NCBI RefSeq assembly: GCF_028737195.1
Contig: NZ_JAQZAJ010000006.1
Coordinates: 124,001 to 188,000, forward strand
Direction: 5' to 3'
Length of the DNA: 64,000 bases
Source of the DNA: Pseudovibrio exalbescens
GTDB lineage: Bacteria > Pseudomonadota > Alphaproteobacteria > Rhizobiales > Stappiaceae
Shown: piece after piece, positions 62,217-64,000 of the stretch
How positions within the stretch are numbered: position 1 is the stretch's first letter
How the letters are laid out: every line of letters starts with the position of its first letter
Position numbers and translations under genes: made by a program
The notes under the pieces: model-generated
Databases searched by the model: none
What the model saw: only the letters and a program-made list of their open reading frames with translations
Told to the model about the DNA's origin: nothing

Positions 62217-62501
62217 ATGAAAGCCATCAAGGATTTGGAACACACTGACTTTACTGGTTTGGTTGGCGAGGAGTTTGCAATCGGGCATTACAAAGCCAAG
62301 CTCACCTCCGTCTCTCTGGGGCCTGATACGCCTTCCGAGTTCCGCGAGCAGTTCTCGTTGATCTTTGAATGCCCGGATAATTTTGTCGGTGACCACGACA
62401 CGCTGGCGATCTCTCACGATACCATCGGAGCGCATTCCGTCTTCATCTCCAAAGTGATGGGGAGCAATAAAACACCGAACCTTCAGGTGGTGTTTAGCTG
62501 A
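62217..62501 (+). CDS. DUF6916 family small protein
   Basis: 94 residues from ATG 62217, with GGAGG five bases upstream; a longer frame from 62139 lacks a site. The sequence fits the DUF6916 plan: HTDFTGLVGEEFAI, AKLTSVSLGPD, FREQFSLIFECPD, and a final DTIGAHSVFISKVM. This family is of unknown function; to my knowledge it occurs near MdpB-type collar proteins in several bacteria. The terminator 30 bases downstream marks the end of the unit. Confidence 0.75.
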   Translation: MKAIKDLEHTDFTGLVGEEFAIGHYKAKLTSVSLGPDTPSEFREQFSLIFECPDNFVGDHDTLAISHDTIGAHSVFISKVMGSNKTPNLQVVFS

Positions 62502-62531
62502 TTGATCTCATTGGAGATCGAGACCTGAAAA

Positions 62532-62564
62532 CAAAGCTGGCGGCATCTGTGTGCCGCCAGCTTT
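62532..62564 (+). terminator. Strong Rho-independent terminator
   Basis: AAAGCTGGCGGCA (62532-62544) pairs perfectly over 13 bp with TGCCGCCAGCTTT (62551-62563) around a 6-base loop, with TTTT at the end. Symmetry means it can also serve the leftward peptide-transporter genes, which end at 62678. Confidence 0.9.
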
Positions 62565-62677
62565 TCGTTTCATCCGACCCTCGCCGGTTAAAGCTCAGGG
62601 AGCGTTGGCCGCTTCGCTCTGATGGATCTAACCCTTCAAAGGCCGCGCCTGATTGTTGAGCGCGGCACGACCCAGTC

Positions 62678-63664
62678 CTAGCCCGGAAAGTGGCAGGCCG
62701 TGAAGTGGTCCGCGTCATTCTCCGCGCTGGCTAGAGCCGGGGCGGATTGGGCACAAGCATCCTGAGCAATGGGGCATCTGGTGCGGAAAACGCAACCGGA
62801 TGGTGGATTGAGCGGACTTGGCAGATCCCCTTCGAGCAGCATGTGCTTCTTGGCCCGTTCGATTGCAGGATCCGGGATCGGAACGGCCGAGATCAGTGCC
62901 TTGGTGTAAGGATGGCGCGGCGCAGAGTAGAGTGCCGCGCGATTGGCGATTTCCATCACCTTGCCAAGGTAAAGCACCATCACCCGATCTGAAATGTGTT
63001 GGACCACGGACAAGTCATGGGCGATGAAGATCATGGACAGGCCCATCTCCTGCTGGATGTCCTTGAGGAGATTGACCACTTGCGCCTGAATGGACACATC
63101 CAGCGCGGAGACCGGCTCATCACAAATCAAGAGCTTCGGCTCCACAATCAGCGCCCGTGCGATGCCGATGCGCTGGCACTGACCGCCGGAGAACTCATGG
63201 GGGTAGCGGTTGATCTGGTTTGGCAGCAGGCTGACCCGCTCCATCATGGCGCGCACCCGTGCCTTTACCTCCGCAGCTGACAGGTGCGGCTGATGGGTCT
63301 TCAGCGGCTCTGCGATGATTTCGCCAACGGTCATGCGCGGATTAAGCGAGGCCAGTGGATCTTGAAAGATCATCTGGATTTGAGAGCGGTAGGGCTGCAT
63401 CCGTTTGGGGCTGAGAGACAAAAGATCTGTCGTGCCATCGAAGGTGACACTGCCTTCTGCTTCAACCATCTGGATTAACGCGCGGGCCAGCGTGCTCTTG
63501 CCGCAACCGGACTCGCCCACAATGCCGAGGGTTTCTCCGGGGCGCAGCGTGAAGGACACCCCATTGACCGCTTTCACAACCCGTTGAGGCGACCAAGGCA
63601 GCGCGTTTTCTCGGCCTGCGGAGAAAGTAACGCGCAGGTTCTCTACATCAAGAAGCGGGGTCAT
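62678..63664 (-). CDS. Peptide ABC transporter ATP-binding protein (DppF/OppF type)
   Basis: 328 residues. Walker A GIVGESGCGKSTLARAL, Q-loop MIFQDPLASLNPRMTVGEII, signature FSGGQCQRIGIARALIVEPKLLICDEPVSALDVS (LSGGQ-type and Walker B) and switch FIAHDLSVVQHIS are followed by the oligopeptide transporter C-terminal domain with GCVFRTRCPIAQDAC, whose cysteines bind an Fe-S cluster in some members. It pairs with the DppD/OppD subunit, whose stop overlaps its ATG (ATGA). The complex imports di- or oligopeptides or glutathione-like substrates. The permease and binding-protein genes must lie right of the window. Confidence 0.92.
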   Translation of the reverse strand: MTPLLDVENLRVTFSAGRENALPWSPQRVVKAVNGVSFTLRPGETLGIVGESGCGKSTLARALIQMVEAEGSVTFDGTTDLLSLSPKRMQPYRSQIQMIFQDPLASLNPRMTVGEIIAEPLKTHQPHLSAAEVKARVRAMMERVSLLPNQINRYPHEFSGGQCQRIGIARALIVEPKLLICDEPVSALDVSIQAQVVNLLKDIQQEMGLSMIFIAHDLSVVQHISDRVMVLYLGKVMEIANRAALYSAPRHPYTKALISAVPIPDPAIERAKKHMLLEGDLPSPLNPPSGCVFRTRCPIAQDACAQSAPALASAENDADHFTACHFPG

Positions 63665-64000
63665 GAGGCAAGCTCCAGAACTGGGCGTGTACAGGCCCGC
63701 AGTCGACCTTCAGCAAAAGCCTCCAGAGCAGGCCGTGTGGTTTCGCAGAGCGGCTGAACTTCGCTGCAGCGCGGGGCGAAAGGGCATCCCGCCGGTTGGC
63801 TGAGCAAGTTGGGCGGGCTGCCTGGGATGGTCTTCAGGGTTGGGGAGAGCTGGTCGACGCGCGGGATGGCCTGCAACAGACCGCGGGTGTACGGGTGGGA
63901 CGGACTGTCAAACATGGCGTCAACAGGGCCCTGCTCCATCACCCGGCCGCCATACATGACCAGCACTTCATCGCAGAAACCAGCGACAACGCCCAGATCA
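63661..64000 (-). CDS. Peptide ABC transporter ATP-binding protein (DppD/OppD type), partial
   Basis: The C-terminal 112 codons are in the window; the start lies beyond 64000. It includes DLGVVAGFCDEVLVMYGGRVMEQGPV after the switch histidine, HPYTRGLLQAIPRVDQL and the oligo_HPY domain with AGCPFAPRCSEVQPLCETTRPAL. It is translationally coupled to the downstream DppF-type gene by an ATGA overlap. Confidence 0.92.
   Translation of the reverse strand, partial: DLGVVAGFCDEVLVMYGGRVMEQGPVDAMFDSPSHPYTRGLLQAIPRVDQLSPTLKTIPGSPPNLLSQPAGCPFAPRCSEVQPLCETTRPALEAFAEGRLRACTRPVLELAS

Overview
The window looks like chromosome of a marine-type alphaproteobacterium. The evidence is a complete hut operon of the formylglutamate type (hutF plus hutG), an IalB-family protein, an SqdB-like enzyme and rhizobial-style multidomain glycosyltransferases. 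Pseudovibrio and other Stappiaceae or Rhodobacterales fit this mix of a two-partner exoprotein, RTX protease and hut genes, but that assignment is inference.

Left part (1-8.6 kb): a decayed accessory zone. It holds an IS21-type transposase fragment at the edge, a SNF2-type helicase truncated at an inverted repeat, an intact flavodoxin-fold reductase with an NTF2-like partner, a divergent LysR gene broken by one in-frame TGA, a DMT-transporter remnant, a homocysteine S-methyltransferase, a secreted Sel1-repeat protein with nine near-identical units, a frameshifted Tn3 transposase remnant and several small unknown genes.

7.6-22.3 kb (minus strand): a contact-dependent-inhibition type two-partner system. 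The order of transcription is an IalB-family periplasmic protein, a TpsB/CdiB outer-membrane transporter, a 2,922-residue CdiA/FhaB-like exoprotein and a candidate immunity gene. These are followed by an orphan toxin module (HNH/ENDO VII nuclease of the LHH type) with a SMI1/KNR4 immunity gene, then a more decayed third module. The orphan module carries a 158-bp near-copy of an internal cdiA segment, so it looks like a stored alternative C-terminus.

22.9-33.7 kb: a LacI-family remnant, then an RND efflux operon (adaptor, pump, translationally coupled membrane alpha/beta-hydrolase), a small secreted YbaY/YscW-like protein with its own terminator, and a large M10 metalloprotease with RTX repeats. 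About 620 AT-rich bases without a gene follow.

34.3-41.6 kb: histidine utilisation. hutC-hutF run leftward and hutI-hutH-hutG-hutU rightward from a shared promoter region holding an 18-bp perfect palindrome, the likely HutC operator. Nearly every junction is an ATGA or TAATG overlap.

41.9-62.5 kb: a surface-glycoconjugate or natural-product region. Leftward: a UDP-sulfoquinovose-synthase homologue, an extended SDR epimerase, two GT4 glycosyltransferases (one fused to GT2, one over 1,000 residues), a GT2, a 54-codon coupled small ORF and a methyltransferase-like protein. Rightward: a TPR-methyltransferase, then a tight operon of carbamoyltransferase, TPR-acyltransferase, radical SAM protein and cytochrome P450, then three paralogous phage-tail-collar (MdpB-type) proteins, a GNAT acetyltransferase and a DUF6916 protein ending at a strong terminator. 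This is the best candidate for an undescribed system.

Right edge: two ATP-binding subunits of a Dpp/Opp-type peptide ABC transporter, the second cut by the window end.
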